This document shows, piece after piece, positions 24,716 to 32,842 of a stretch of 64,000 nucleotides of DNA. This stretch comes from Streptomyces sp. R21 (GTDB taxonomy: Bacteria > Actinomycetota > Actinomycetes > Streptomycetales > Streptomycetaceae): NCBI RefSeq assembly GCF_041051975.1, contig NZ_CP163435.1, positions 8,834,501 through 8,898,500 of the forward strand. Direction: 5' to 3'. Under the pieces are notes generated by a model. It did no database searches. It was not told the origin of the DNA and was given only the letters and a program-made list of their open reading frames with translations. Both the position numbers and the translations under genes were made by a program. Positions within the stretch are counted from its first letter, which is position 1. Each line of letters begins with the position of its first letter.

Positions 24716-26191
24716 TCAGGACCCTGCAAGGACGGAGGTGTGGGCTGCCCGCAAGGAGCCTTTGTCGATCTTGCCGACCGCGTTCTTCGGGATGGCTTCC
24801 ACCACGACGTATGAGGCCGGGCGCTTGAAGCCGGTCAGGCTGCGCGCGCAATGCGTTTCGAGCGCCGCGGGGTCGACGGTCGAACCAGGCCGGGGCTGAA
24901 CGTAGGCGACCACCACCTCGCCCCACTTCTCGTCGGGTACGCCGATCACTGCGGCCTCGAGGACCGACGGGTCGCTCGCGAGTACGTCCTCGATCTCCTT
25001 GGGGTAGATGTTCTCCCCACCACGGATGATCATGTCTTTCGAGCGTCCGACCAGGGTCAGATAGCCCTCGGCGTCGAGGTGGCCCACGTCGCCCGTGTGC
25101 AACCAGCCGTCGACGACGACCCGGGCCGTTTCGTCCGGACGGCCGAGATAGCCGCGCATAATGTTGGGGCCCCTCAGGACGACCTCACCGTCCGTGCCCG
25201 GCGCCGCCTCGGTACCGTCGGCGTCGAGGATCCGGATCTCCTGGCCGGGGAAGGGAAGCCCCACGGTTCCTGCGCGACGGGGTCCCGCGACGGGGTTGAT
25301 GGTGGAGCCGCAGGTCCCTTCGGAGAGCCCGTATCCTTCGACGAGGGGAAACCCGTACCGGGCCTCGAACCGGGTCAGCAACTCGGCGGAGGCAGGTGCG
25401 GCGCCGCAGACCGCGAACCTCACCGACGATGTGTCGGGCCGCACGTCGTCAGGGAGTGCTGCGAGCATGCTGTAGATCGTCGGGACGGCGCTGAAGAAGG
25501 TGGGGCGCTCCTGTTCGACGAGGTCGAAGAAGTGGTGGGGGTCGAACCGGCGGCCCGCGATGACGACACTGGCGCCGGCCAGAAGCGGCGTCAGGATGCT
25601 GACCACGATGCCGTTGACGTGGAAGAGCGGCAGAATCAGCAGGCAGCGGTCGCTCGGCCCCAGCTCGAGAGCCTGGCGTCCCATCTCCACCATGGCGTCG
25701 ATGTTGGCGTGGTCGAGCATCACGCCCTTGGGTACCCCGGTCGTGCCGCTGGTGTAGATGAGGAGAGCCAGCGCGGACGAGTCCAGACGCGGTGCCTGAT
25801 CCCACTCCGGCGCCTGTTGTTCGCGCAGTTCACTGACGGTGAGCGTGGCCGGGCCGGCCGTGGTTTCCGAACCGTCCTCGACCACGAGCAGGCGCGCACC
25901 GGAGTCGTTGAGCTGTCGGACCACTTCGACGTCGGTCATGCTCGGGTTGACCGGCGTGATGGTGGCGCCGAGCCGCCAGGCGGCGAACAGCAGAAGGACG
26001 AACTCGACGCGGTTCGTCAGCTTGAGGGCGACGACGTCACCGGGACCGATTCCGAGATCGTGGAGCTGACGTGCTGTCCGTCGGACGCGGCTCAATAGCT
26101 GGGCGTTGGTGAGGGACTGCCGCCCGTCCGAGACCGCGGCCCCCTGGGGGTCGACCTCGGCTCGGCGATCGGGCAGAGAAGCGAAATTCAT
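24716..26191 (-). CDS. AMP-forming acyl-CoA synthetase
   Basis: 491 aa ANL-superfamily ligase. P-loop YTSGTTGVPKG (about 148-158), A5 motif GYGLSEGT, TGDVG (A7), RSKDMIIRGGENIYP (A8) and the adenylation lysine in PKNAVGKIDKG (A10). The size and ENIYP motif fit fatty or aromatic acid:CoA ligases. I start at ATG 26191; ATG 26200 or a TTG overlapping the upstream stop (TTGA at 26227-26230) are alternatives. It follows the hydrolase and enoyl-CoA hydratase genes and would activate the pathway acid. Confidence 0.9.
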   Translation of the reverse strand: MNFASLPDRRAEVDPQGAAVSDGRQSLTNAQLLSRVRRTARQLHDLGIGPGDVVALKLTNRVEFVLLLFAAWRLGATITPVNPSMTDVEVVRQLNDSGARLLVVEDGSETTAGPATLTVSELREQQAPEWDQAPRLDSSALALLIYTSGTTGVPKGVMLDHANIDAMVEMGRQALELGPSDRCLLILPLFHVNGIVVSILTPLLAGASVVIAGRRFDPHHFFDLVEQERPTFFSAVPTIYSMLAALPDDVRPDTSSVRFAVCGAAPASAELLTRFEARYGFPLVEGYGLSEGTCGSTINPVAGPRRAGTVGLPFPGQEIRILDADGTEAAPGTDGEVVLRGPNIMRGYLGRPDETARVVVDGWLHTGDVGHLDAEGYLTLVGRSKDMIIRGGENIYPKEIEDVLASDPSVLEAAVIGVPDEKWGEVVVAYVQPRPGSTVDPAALETHCARSLTGFKRPASYVVVEAIPKNAVGKIDKGSLRAAHTSVLAGS

Positions 26192-26226
26192 GGCGGGCAT
26201 ACCTGTCTCGGTGTGATGCGATCCGG

Positions 26227-27150
26227 TCAAGTCGTCGATGCGGCGGGTGCCGGGTGCAGCTGGCGGGCGAGGAACTCGATCTGGTCGCGTACCAGTTCCT
26301 CGAACGTCTCGCCGGTGTAGAAGTCGAAGTGACCGGCGTCGTACCGCTTGATCTCTCCCTGGGGCGCGGTGCGCGCGTACCGCAGGGTCTGGGCGGGAGG
26401 GGTGACGGAGTCGGTGTTGCTGACGCAGAAGAGGATCGGCATGGCGACCTTCTTCGCGGCCCGCCCGGGCCGGTAGCCGGCGATGGTCGGGATCACGCGT
26501 GCCGCGACCTCGTTGCGGAACGTCTTCCCGGGTGGCTGCAGTGCCTGGTATCCGGGGAGGGCGTCCGGAGCGTTCATGAGGGCCGGCGAGCCAGGGGCGG
26601 CGGCGATGGGAACCATCGCGGGTGCCTTACCACGCACTCTGGCTGTCAGATCCCGGGCAAGTACGGGGGTCATTCTGAGCGAGGCGACCGGGCCGAGCGC
26701 GAGCGCGGAGGCGAGACCGTCGGTGAACGGGCACTGGGCCACGGCCGCGCGTAGTTCCGGATGTCGAGAGGCCACCGTGATGGCGTGGCCGCCGCCGAAG
26801 GAGCTGCCCCACACCGCGACGCGTGCGCGGTCGACATCATGGCGTGTCTTGACGTAGGCGAGTGCGGAGTCCCAGTCGGCCAGCTGACGCTTGATCGACA
26901 GGAGCTGGCGAGGGTGGCCGCCGCTGTCGCCGAAGTGCCGGTATGTGAAGGCCAGGGAGGCGATGCCGGCCTGGGCGAAACGTTCGGCGAAGGCGTCGAG
27001 GCGCATCTCGCGGGTGGCGCCCAGGCCGTGTCCGAGTACGACGACGGGCGGGGCGGTGACGCCTGTGGGCAGGTAGAGCCAGCCGGTGCAGGTGCTGTCA
27101 CCGGAAGGGAAGGTGACGTTGTGCCGGATGAAGGGCTGCGGAGCGGTCAT
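26227..27150 (-). CDS. Alpha/beta hydrolase (dienelactone-hydrolase/peptidase S9-like)
   Basis: 307 aa. LGHGLGATREMRLDAFAERF gives the oxyanion loop, WGSSFGGGHAI the nucleophile elbow (about S117), SNTDSVTPP the acid and YDAGHFDFYTG the histidine. The arrangement is that of the UPF0227/DLH-like hydrolases acting on small esters or lactones. It lies 6 bp after the hydratase stop and touches the ligase, so the three form one operon. Confidence 0.85.
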   Translation of the reverse strand: MTAPQPFIRHNVTFPSGDSTCTGWLYLPTGVTAPPVVVLGHGLGATREMRLDAFAERFAQAGIASLAFTYRHFGDSGGHPRQLLSIKRQLADWDSALAYVKTRHDVDRARVAVWGSSFGGGHAITVASRHPELRAAVAQCPFTDGLASALALGPVASLRMTPVLARDLTARVRGKAPAMVPIAAAPGSPALMNAPDALPGYQALQPPGKTFRNEVAARVIPTIAGYRPGRAAKKVAMPILFCVSNTDSVTPPAQTLRYARTAPQGEIKRYDAGHFDFYTGETFEELVRDQIEFLARQLHPAPAASTT

Positions 27151-27156
27151 GTCGGC

Positions 27157-28125
27157 TCACTGTCCATTCGTCGAGCGGCGCCCGGGCACGCTGCCCGAGG
27201 CGAGCGCCTGCGCGTACGTGTCCGGGCTGTAGAGCGGGAGCTCGCCGGTGGCCTCTGTCGTGTCCTGGTAGTCGAGCATCAGTTCCTGCCCCTCCTTGGA
27301 CATGACTCTGGTGAAGAACTCGGCGCGTTCGACGTGCAGACCGTCCTCCAGCGACATCGAGCCGCCGAAGTACACCGACCGCTTGGCGGCCTCGACCGAC
27401 CCCTTCGGCCGCTTGCCGAAGCGTTCTGCGAGTTCGATGGCCTGTGCCACCACCTTGTCCTGCGGAACGACCTGGTCGACCGCCCCGTTGGCGAGAGCCT
27501 CCGCAGGCGTGAAGGGCTTGCCTTCGAGGATCGCGGCCAAGGAACGGTGGGTGCCGATCAGGCGGGTCAGCCGTTGGGTGCCGCCTCCGCCCGGGATGAT
27601 GCCGAGGAGGATTTCCGGCTGGCCGATGAAGAAGTCCCCGTCGGCCATGACCCGCAGATCGCATGCCCAGGCGAACTCCGCGCCGAGGCCGAGAGCCGAA
27701 CCGTTGAGGGCGGCGACGAAGAGGACACCGCTGCGGTTCATCCGGAGGAACGTTGTGTGCAGGCGCTCCAGTTGGAGGGCACCCCGCATCGGAGTCCTGC
27801 GCATCAAGGTGCCCAGGAGACGGGATCGGTCCACGTGCTTGGCCATGCGCACCACGGCCGCGGCGCCGCGTCGACCGACCGTCGGGCTGGCGGCGCCCTC
27901 TTCCTGAAGCCATCGGACCGCGGCATGGCTGACGAATCGCTCGGGATGCGCCCCGGTGAAGACGACGGCACGAATGTTCGGATCGCGGTCGGCCCGGTCC
28001 ACCAGTTTGTCCAGCTGGGTGGAGATGTCGAGGCCGAACTCCTGGTGCGGGCCACCGTCGACACGGACGACCAGGACGGCTCCCCGGTCCTCGATCTTGA
28101 GATGGCCCTTGTCTTTGTACGGCAT
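27157..28125 (-). CDS. Enoyl-CoA hydratase/isomerase family protein
   Basis: 322 aa, crotonase fold with an N-terminal extension of about 40 residues. ALNGSALGLGAEFAWACDLR and FFIGQPEILLGIIPGGGGTQ (with the E and GGGGT of the active site) are well conserved; ANGAVDQVVP follows. GGAG precedes the ATG at 28125 by eight bases. It is first in the operon with a hydrolase and an acyl-CoA ligase, and divergent from the TetR gene at 28389. A beta-oxidation-like hydration is expected; the substrate is unknown. Confidence 0.88.
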   Translation of the reverse strand: MPYKDKGHLKIEDRGAVLVVRVDGGPHQEFGLDISTQLDKLVDRADRDPNIRAVVFTGAHPERFVSHAAVRWLQEEGAASPTVGRRGAAAVVRMAKHVDRSRLLGTLMRRTPMRGALQLERLHTTFLRMNRSGVLFVAALNGSALGLGAEFAWACDLRVMADGDFFIGQPEILLGIIPGGGGTQRLTRLIGTHRSLAAILEGKPFTPAEALANGAVDQVVPQDKVVAQAIELAERFGKRPKGSVEAAKRSVYFGGSMSLEDGLHVERAEFFTRVMSKEGQELMLDYQDTTEATGELPLYSPDTYAQALASGSVPGRRSTNGQ

Positions 28126-28314
28126 GAAGTCTGCTCCCGTGCTGAGTTCATGAGCGGGGTGGAAGGTACGTGGCGGCAGTCGCGGCCGCGTGTCGCAGCG
28201 ATGCGGTCGGGATCGCCCCAGGGGCTGTGTCCGCACCGGCGGCAGGAGACTGGGACAGCGCGTGATGACGTGTTCAAGGGCGCACGCCAGTGTCCGAGGC
28301 GGCGGGTTACGCGC

Positions 28315-28355
28315 AATGTGTAACATTGCCGTGAAGAGTTAGATAACCAAGTTAT
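28315..28355. promoter_or_regulatory. Divergent promoter with AATGT-3-ACATT and ATAAC-3-GTTAT
   Basis: Two inverted repeats lie between the hydratase operon and the TetR gene: AATGTgtaACATT (28315-28327) and ATAACcaaGTTAT (28343-28355). The second recurs as ATAACttcGTTAT at 30017-30029 before the SDR gene at 30007, pointing to one regulator for both. Confidence 0.6.
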
Positions 28356-28388
28356 TTTCAATGTGTCAACGGTGGAGGCGGGCGAGAC

Positions 28389-29072
28389 ATGGCAGGGCGG
28401 GCGAGGGTCGATGACGCACCGGAGCGCCTTGTGCGGGCGGCCATCGGCCTACTGGCCGAGCAGGGGCCGTCGGCCGTGAAGGCGCGCACGGTGGCTTCCG
28501 CGAGCGGACTGTCGACGATGGTGGTCTACAGCCACTTTGGCGGCATCCCGGAGCTGATGAGCGCCGTTGCCGACCACGGGTTCAAGGAACTCGGCAGAGC
28601 CTTTGCCCAGGTGCCGGAGACAGAGGACCCGATCGCGGATCTCTTCGCCATGGCCTTGACTTGTCGTCGAACGGCCCGCGAAAACCCTCACTTGTACGAC
28701 CTGATGTTCGGCCTGTCCATGCGCGCGACCTACCGGCCCCTGTCGGATGCGGACCTTCGGCTGAGTGGGCATTCACCGGCCTTCAGGGAAGCCCACGCCC
28801 ATGTCACCGCGGCATGCGAACGACTCGTGCGCTCCGGCAGGGTCGAGCAGCAGGAACCCGAGGTCATCGCCGCCCAGTTGTGGAGTCTCGTGCACGGTTA
28901 CATCACCCTTGAACTGGCCGAGCACTTCGTCGAGTTCGACGATGCGGTGGCGCAGGTGCTCCTGCCGATGGGTGTGAACTTCTCTGTCGGGCTGGGCGAC
29001 AAGCGCGCACGCGCCGAGGCCTCGCACGAGGCCGGCACGCGCCTCTACGACTCGATCGTCCAAGGCCGGTGA
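28389..29072 (+). CDS. TetR family regulator with WHG-type C-terminal domain
   Basis: 227 aa. HTH: VKARTVASASGLSTMVVYSH (about 35-54). The C-terminal part (ENPHLYDLMFGL, LWSLVHGYITLELAEHF) matches the TetR_C_33 (WHG) domain. GGTGGAGG precedes the ATG. It is divergent from the hydratase-hydrolase-ligase operon. The shared ATAAC-3-GTTAT motif suggests it also controls the SDR at 29111-30007. Confidence 0.88.
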   Translation: MAGRARVDDAPERLVRAAIGLLAEQGPSAVKARTVASASGLSTMVVYSHFGGIPELMSAVADHGFKELGRAFAQVPETEDPIADLFAMALTCRRTARENPHLYDLMFGLSMRATYRPLSDADLRLSGHSPAFREAHAHVTAACERLVRSGRVEQQEPEVIAAQLWSLVHGYITLELAEHFVEFDDAVAQVLLPMGVNFSVGLGDKRARAEASHEAGTRLYDSIVQGR

Positions 29073-29110
29073 GGAGGCGGGCGGCCGGGTGCCGCCCCAT
29101 GCGCTCCACG

Positions 29111-30007
29111 CTAGGGCGACCTTGTCTCCACGGTGGGGCTGTTGGTACCCGGCGTGAGTTGGTCATGCCTCCCCAATGCCTCGACCTCCCGTTCCAGGGA
29201 CGGAACCGCGCGGGCCGCGAAACGCCGAGCCCAGGGCCAGGCCAGCGGCGAGTTCAGCGCCCCCTTGGCCCAGTTGGCCACGGCGACGGCGCGCGGGACG
29301 TACACGCGGCTGCGTCGGCGCACGAGCCCGTCGACGATCGCAGCGGCAGCCCGGTCGGCGCTGGTGGTGACATTGCCCGGATATGGCAGCCGCCGGCGCA
29401 GCCTCTGGAACGACGGGAGGTCTGCCTCGGCCCCCCGGACGAGGTCCGTGTCGATCCAGGAGGGGTGAACGAGGCCGACCGTGACCCCGAGGTGTGCCAC
29501 CTCCTGGCGGTAGGTCAGGGCGAGCAACTCGGCCGCGGCCTTGCTCGCGCCGTACGAGGCCATCGCGGCCAGCGGCATGAAGGAGAGCGCGGACGCCACG
29601 ACCAGTACGTGGCCCCGGCTGCGCTCCAGATGGGGCGTCGCGTACTTGAGGGTGCGGAACACCCCGTTCAAATTGACGTCCAGGACCCGCTCGAACGACG
29701 CCTCATCTGTCTGCCGCACCGTTCCGTACGCCACGACGCCGGCATTGGCGACGACGAGGTCGACGCCGCCCATGATCTCCGCGGCCTCATCGATCGCTGA
29801 CCGGAGGGCGGCGCCGTCGCGCACATCGGCCTCACACCATGACGCGGCGGGGCCTAGATCATCGGCGAGGGCGCGCAGTCGATCGGGCTCCAGGCCGATC
29901 AGGGTCACACGAGCACCTCGCGCGGCGGCCAGGCGGGCCACCTTCTCGCCGATCCCGCGTGCCGCTCCGGTGACAACCAGCTTTCTGCCCAGCAAGTCAC
30001 GTTTCAT
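29111..30007 (-). CDS. Short-chain dehydrogenase/reductase with C-terminal extension
   Basis: 298 aa. TGAARGIG (13-20), VVANAG, Ser in VVASALS and YGASKAAAE as catalytic set. After the SDR core a roughly 60-residue basic/hydrophobic tail (RAVAVANWAKGALNSPLAWP) might associate with membranes. This resembles the SDR subgroup found with lipid- or sterol-degradation genes. The operator-like ATAAC-3-GTTAT is only 10 bp upstream of the start. The terminal stop faces the TetR gene, 38 bp apart. Confidence 0.87.
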   Translation of the reverse strand: MKRDLLGRKLVVTGAARGIGEKVARLAAARGARVTLIGLEPDRLRALADDLGPAASWCEADVRDGAALRSAIDEAAEIMGGVDLVVANAGVVAYGTVRQTDEASFERVLDVNLNGVFRTLKYATPHLERSRGHVLVVASALSFMPLAAMASYGASKAAAELLALTYRQEVAHLGVTVGLVHPSWIDTDLVRGAEADLPSFQRLRRRLPYPGNVTTSADRAAAAIVDGLVRRRSRVYVPRAVAVANWAKGALNSPLAWPWARRFAARAVPSLEREVEALGRHDQLTPGTNSPTVETRSP

Positions 30008-30016
30008 GGCGGCAAC

Positions 30017-30029
30017 ATAACTTCGTTAT
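30017..30029. promoter_or_regulatory. Operator candidate ATAAC-3-GTTAT
   Basis: The inverted repeat ATAACttcGTTAT directly precedes the SDR start at 30007. It is the same motif as 28343-28355. Confidence 0.6.
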
Positions 30030-30114
30030 TTATGAAACACAAGGCATCGCGCGCAGGTTCCGTACTTGCTGTACCTGCTGGGTCTCATGACTGGACGAAC
30101 CTATGCTGGCTGTC

Positions 30115-30612
30115 ATGAGGCGGACATCCTTTGCTCAGTGGCCCTGCTCGATTGCGCGGACCATGGACCTGCTCGGGGACTGGTGGACGCCCTTGGTGCT
30201 GCGCGAGGCGTTCTACGGGATCCGGCGGTTCGACGCGTTCCAGGGGTCGCTGGGGATCGCACGCAACACGCTCACGGACCGGCTGTGCCGGCTGGTGGAG
30301 GAGGGGCTGCTGGAGAAGCGGCCGTACCAGGGGGAGCCGGTTCGCTACGACTACGTGCTCACCGAGAAGGGGCGCGACTTCTACGGCGTGCTGCTGGTGA
30401 TGAATCGCTGGGGGGACCGTTGGCTGGCTGGTGAAGCGGGCCCGCCGGTCGCCATGCATCACGAGGTGTGCGGGGAGGAAACCCATGCTGAGGTGGTGTG
30501 CGCCGCCTGTGGTGAGCCGATGACCGCAGACAACACCCGCGCTCGGATGGGCCCTGGCTATCCGCTGCACCTGGCCGAGCGGCCGGACGTGAAGGAGCGT
30601 TTCGCGGGCTGA
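30115..30612 (+). CDS. HxlR family transcriptional regulator
   Basis: 165 aa. Winged-helix region: CSIARTMDLLGDWWTPLVLR, RRFDAFQGSLGIARNTLTDR, YDYVLTEKGRDFYGVLLVMN. The C-terminus has two CxxC-like pairs (EVCGEE; VVCAACGEPM), possible metal or thiol sites. I use the ATG at 30115. It precedes the SRPBCC-LLM pair by about 100 bp, whose promoter carries HxlR-like half-sites. Confidence 0.87.
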   Translation: MRRTSFAQWPCSIARTMDLLGDWWTPLVLREAFYGIRRFDAFQGSLGIARNTLTDRLCRLVEEGLLEKRPYQGEPVRYDYVLTEKGRDFYGVLLVMNRWGDRWLAGEAGPPVAMHHEVCGEETHAEVVCAACGEPMTADNTRARMGPGYPLHLAERPDVKERFAG

Positions 30613-30640
30613 CTCAGCGGTTCCGCAGATCCGCACTCAC

Positions 30641-30676
30641 CCTTGACAGGTAAGTCTATCTACGCAACTTTACAGG
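30641..30676 (+). promoter_or_regulatory. Promoter/operator before the SRPBCC-LLM pair
   Basis: TTGACA near 30642 gives a good -35 box. The following GTAAGT...ACTTTAC (about 30649-30673) forms a loose inverted repeat similar to HxlR half-sites. It fits control by the adjacent HxlR protein. Confidence 0.4.
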
Positions 30677-30719
30677 TCAAAAGCTCACGTGGATGTCATT
30701 AGCGAGAGGCTGCGGGATC

Positions 30720-31253
30720 ATGGAGTGGACGGGCGCGCGCTATGCGGACAAGCCGACGGTTGAGGTCCACACCTGGATCGCTGCCCCACCGACAGAGGTG
30801 TGGACGCTGGTGTCCGACATTGAGCTGATGCCGCGCCTGAGTCCCGAGTTGCAATCGGTTGAGTGGCTGGATGGTGGAGGCGGCCCTGCTCTGGGGGCCC
30901 GATTCATCGGCCGGAGCAGTCATGAGTCCTTGGGGGAGTGGGCCACCACGTCCCACATCGTCGAGTGTGAGCCGTCGAGGAGGCTCGCTTGGGCGGTGGA
31001 GGACCCGTTGAACCCGACAGCGATCTGGCGGTTCTTGTTGGAGCCGCAGGACGGCGGCACTCTGCTGCGGGAATGGATGCAGATGGGGCCCGCTCGCTCG
31101 GGTCTCTCCTTCGCCATCGACCGCATGCCGGAGAAGGAGCAGAAGATCGTCTTCGTGCGCATGCGGGAGTTCGAGGCCAACATGACTGCCACTGTCGAGG
31201 GGATCAAGAAGCTGGCTGAGGGCGCCGGGGTCTATGGCGAGGCGACTCACTGA
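30720..31253 (+). CDS. SRPBCC (START-like) family protein
   Basis: 177 aa. VEVHTWIAAPPTEVWTLVSD (about 14-33) is the typical first strand-helix of polyketide cyclase/dehydrase-type SRPBCC proteins, and WLDGGGGPALGARFIGRSSH and LAWAVEDPLNPTAIWRF give the hydrophobic cavity strands. Such proteins bind or cyclise hydrophobic small molecules. The stop and the ATG of the LLM gene overlap (TGATG at 31251-31255), so the two are translationally coupled. The ATG at 30720 is preferred over 30693. Confidence 0.82.
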   Translation: MEWTGARYADKPTVEVHTWIAAPPTEVWTLVSDIELMPRLSPELQSVEWLDGGGGPALGARFIGRSSHESLGEWATTSHIVECEPSRRLAWAVEDPLNPTAIWRFLLEPQDGGTLLREWMQMGPARSGLSFAIDRMPEKEQKIVFVRMREFEANMTATVEGIKKLAEGAGVYGEATH

Positions 31254-32314
31254 TGCGCACCTCTACCACGATCGAAGCCTCCGGCGCCGATTGGCAGGAG
31301 ATCGTCGACTACGTCACCGAGGCGGAGAAGTCCGGTCTGGACATCTGCTGGGTGGCGGAGGCGTGGGGCTCCGAGGCGCCCTCGCCGCTGGGCTACCTCG
31401 CCGCGAGGACCGAGCGCATGCTGCTCGGATCGGGAATCATCCAGCTCGGCACCCGCACGCCGATGGCCATCGCCCGCGCCGCGATCACGCTGTCCCGGAT
31501 TTCCGACGGACGCTTCCTTCTCGGACTGGGACCCTCCGGGCCGCAAGTGATCGAAGGACTGCACGGAGTGCCCTTCGACCGTCCGCTGTCACGGATGCGA
31601 GAGACCGTCGAGATCGTGCGGCGGGCCGCGTCGGGGGAGAAAGTCGCCTACTCCGGGCGGGAGTTCCAGATCCCCCTGCCGGGTGGGGAAGCCAAGCCCA
31701 TGCGGCTGTCGATGCGCGCCGAGTACGACATCCCGGTCTACCTGGCGACCCTCTCCCCGAAGATGCTGCACCTGACCGGTGAGATCGCGGACGGCTGGCT
31801 GGGCACCAGTTTCGTACCCGAGGGCGCCAAGGAGGCGTACTTCGACCACCTGGACCACGGCCTCGCCGCCGCTGGCCGCACCCGGTCAGACCTCGACATC
31901 TGCCAGGGAGCCGAAGTCGCGTTCGCGGAGGACGAGGACGCGCTGCGCGCAATGGTCGCCGGGCGCAAGAAGGAGCTTGCCTTCAGCCTCGGCGGCATGG
32001 GCTCGGCGACCACGAACTTCTACAACAACGCCTACAGCCGCCAGGGTTGGGCCGAGGTGGCGGCCGCGGTCCGGACACGTTGGCAGGCGGGGGACCGGGA
32101 CGGCGCGGCCGGCCTGGTCACCGACGAGATGGTGCTGGCTACCACGCTGATCGGAACCGAGGACATGGTGCGCGAGCGGCTGCGGGTGTGGCGCGACACC
32201 GGTGTCGACACCGTTCGCTTCTATCCCGCCGGCGAGACCCTCGACGCCCGGCTCGCGACCTTGGGCCGGGCCATCGACCTGGTCCGCGACATCGAGGACG
32301 AGGCGGCACAGTAG
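31253..32314 (+). CDS. LLM-class (luciferase-like) F420/flavin-dependent oxidoreductase
   Basis: 353 aa. A TIM-barrel luciferase-like monooxygenase: CWVAEAWGSEAPSPLGYLAA, GSGIIQLGTRTPMAIARAAI, GLGPSGPQVIEGLHGVPF and PVYLATLSPKMLHLTGEIAD are all characteristic of the F420-dependent methylene-H4MPT-reductase-like subgroup. The cofactor is probably F420, less likely FMN. Coupling to an SRPBCC ligand-binding protein suggests oxidation or reduction of one hydrophobic substrate. Confidence 0.88.
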   Translation: MRTSTTIEASGADWQEIVDYVTEAEKSGLDICWVAEAWGSEAPSPLGYLAARTERMLLGSGIIQLGTRTPMAIARAAITLSRISDGRFLLGLGPSGPQVIEGLHGVPFDRPLSRMRETVEIVRRAASGEKVAYSGREFQIPLPGGEAKPMRLSMRAEYDIPVYLATLSPKMLHLTGEIADGWLGTSFVPEGAKEAYFDHLDHGLAAAGRTRSDLDICQGAEVAFAEDEDALRAMVAGRKKELAFSLGGMGSATTNFYNNAYSRQGWAEVAAAVRTRWQAGDRDGAAGLVTDEMVLATTLIGTEDMVRERLRVWRDTGVDTVRFYPAGETLDARLATLGRAIDLVRDIEDEAAQ

Positions 32315-32379
32315 CGACGGGTCCTGCCGGCCAACGAGGGCCGCTCGGCGTCGGCGTCGTCGACGGGGTCCCGGTCAGG

Positions 32380-32535
32380 TCAACCGCGGGCGCTGATGTC
32401 GTCGGCGGCCAGGCCCGACATCAGCAGGGTGATCGCGCGGAACGTCCTGGCCAGGGCATCTTCCCGATCCGCCGCGGCGGCGATGATCTGGTTGCCCTCG
32501 CACAGGCCTGCCAAGAGCAGCCGGGCGACGGTCCA
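32380..32535 (-). pseudogene. TetR C-terminal relic
   Basis: The minus strand encodes WTVARLLLAGLCEGNQIIAA, then TFRAITLLMSGLAADDIS and a stop, the last helices of a TetR ligand-binding domain. No HTH is found upstream. Confidence 0.5.
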
Positions 32536-32539
32536 GAGG

Positions 32540-32820
32540 GGACGGTGTCGGTGGCGCCGGGACCAGCGCGGCGTCGGATGTGCTTCCGTCGCCCTGCTCG
32601 ATGAGTCTGCCGCTGCCCGGGCGCGGTCACTTGGGGTCGGCAGCGACGGCGCGCGGGCCATGGTGGGCGAGCTCGTTGGCCATCTGGCACCCGAGGATCC
32701 CAAGCCCGCACACGGCAAGGCCCTCGGACTCGTCGCGATGATGGCGGGGTCGCTGCAACTGTCCCGCGTCGCCTTCGGCTCGAAGCTCGCCGACGAGGTC
32801 CTTGAGGACGCCCCTCGCGT
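32540..32820 (+). pseudogene. TetR C-terminal relic
   Basis: The plus strand reads GCASVALLDE, AMVGELVGHLAPEDPKPAHG and KALGLVAMMAGSLQLSRVAF. This aligns with the C-terminal half of the intact TetR at 7832-8404 (GCPSAALLDE...GKAIGLFTMMVGTLQLSRAL). There is no N-terminus, and the end runs into the SDR gene on the other strand. Two TetR relics thus lie tail to head. Confidence 0.65.
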
Positions 32821-32842
32821 TCATGTGCTGGGCGGTGCGGGA

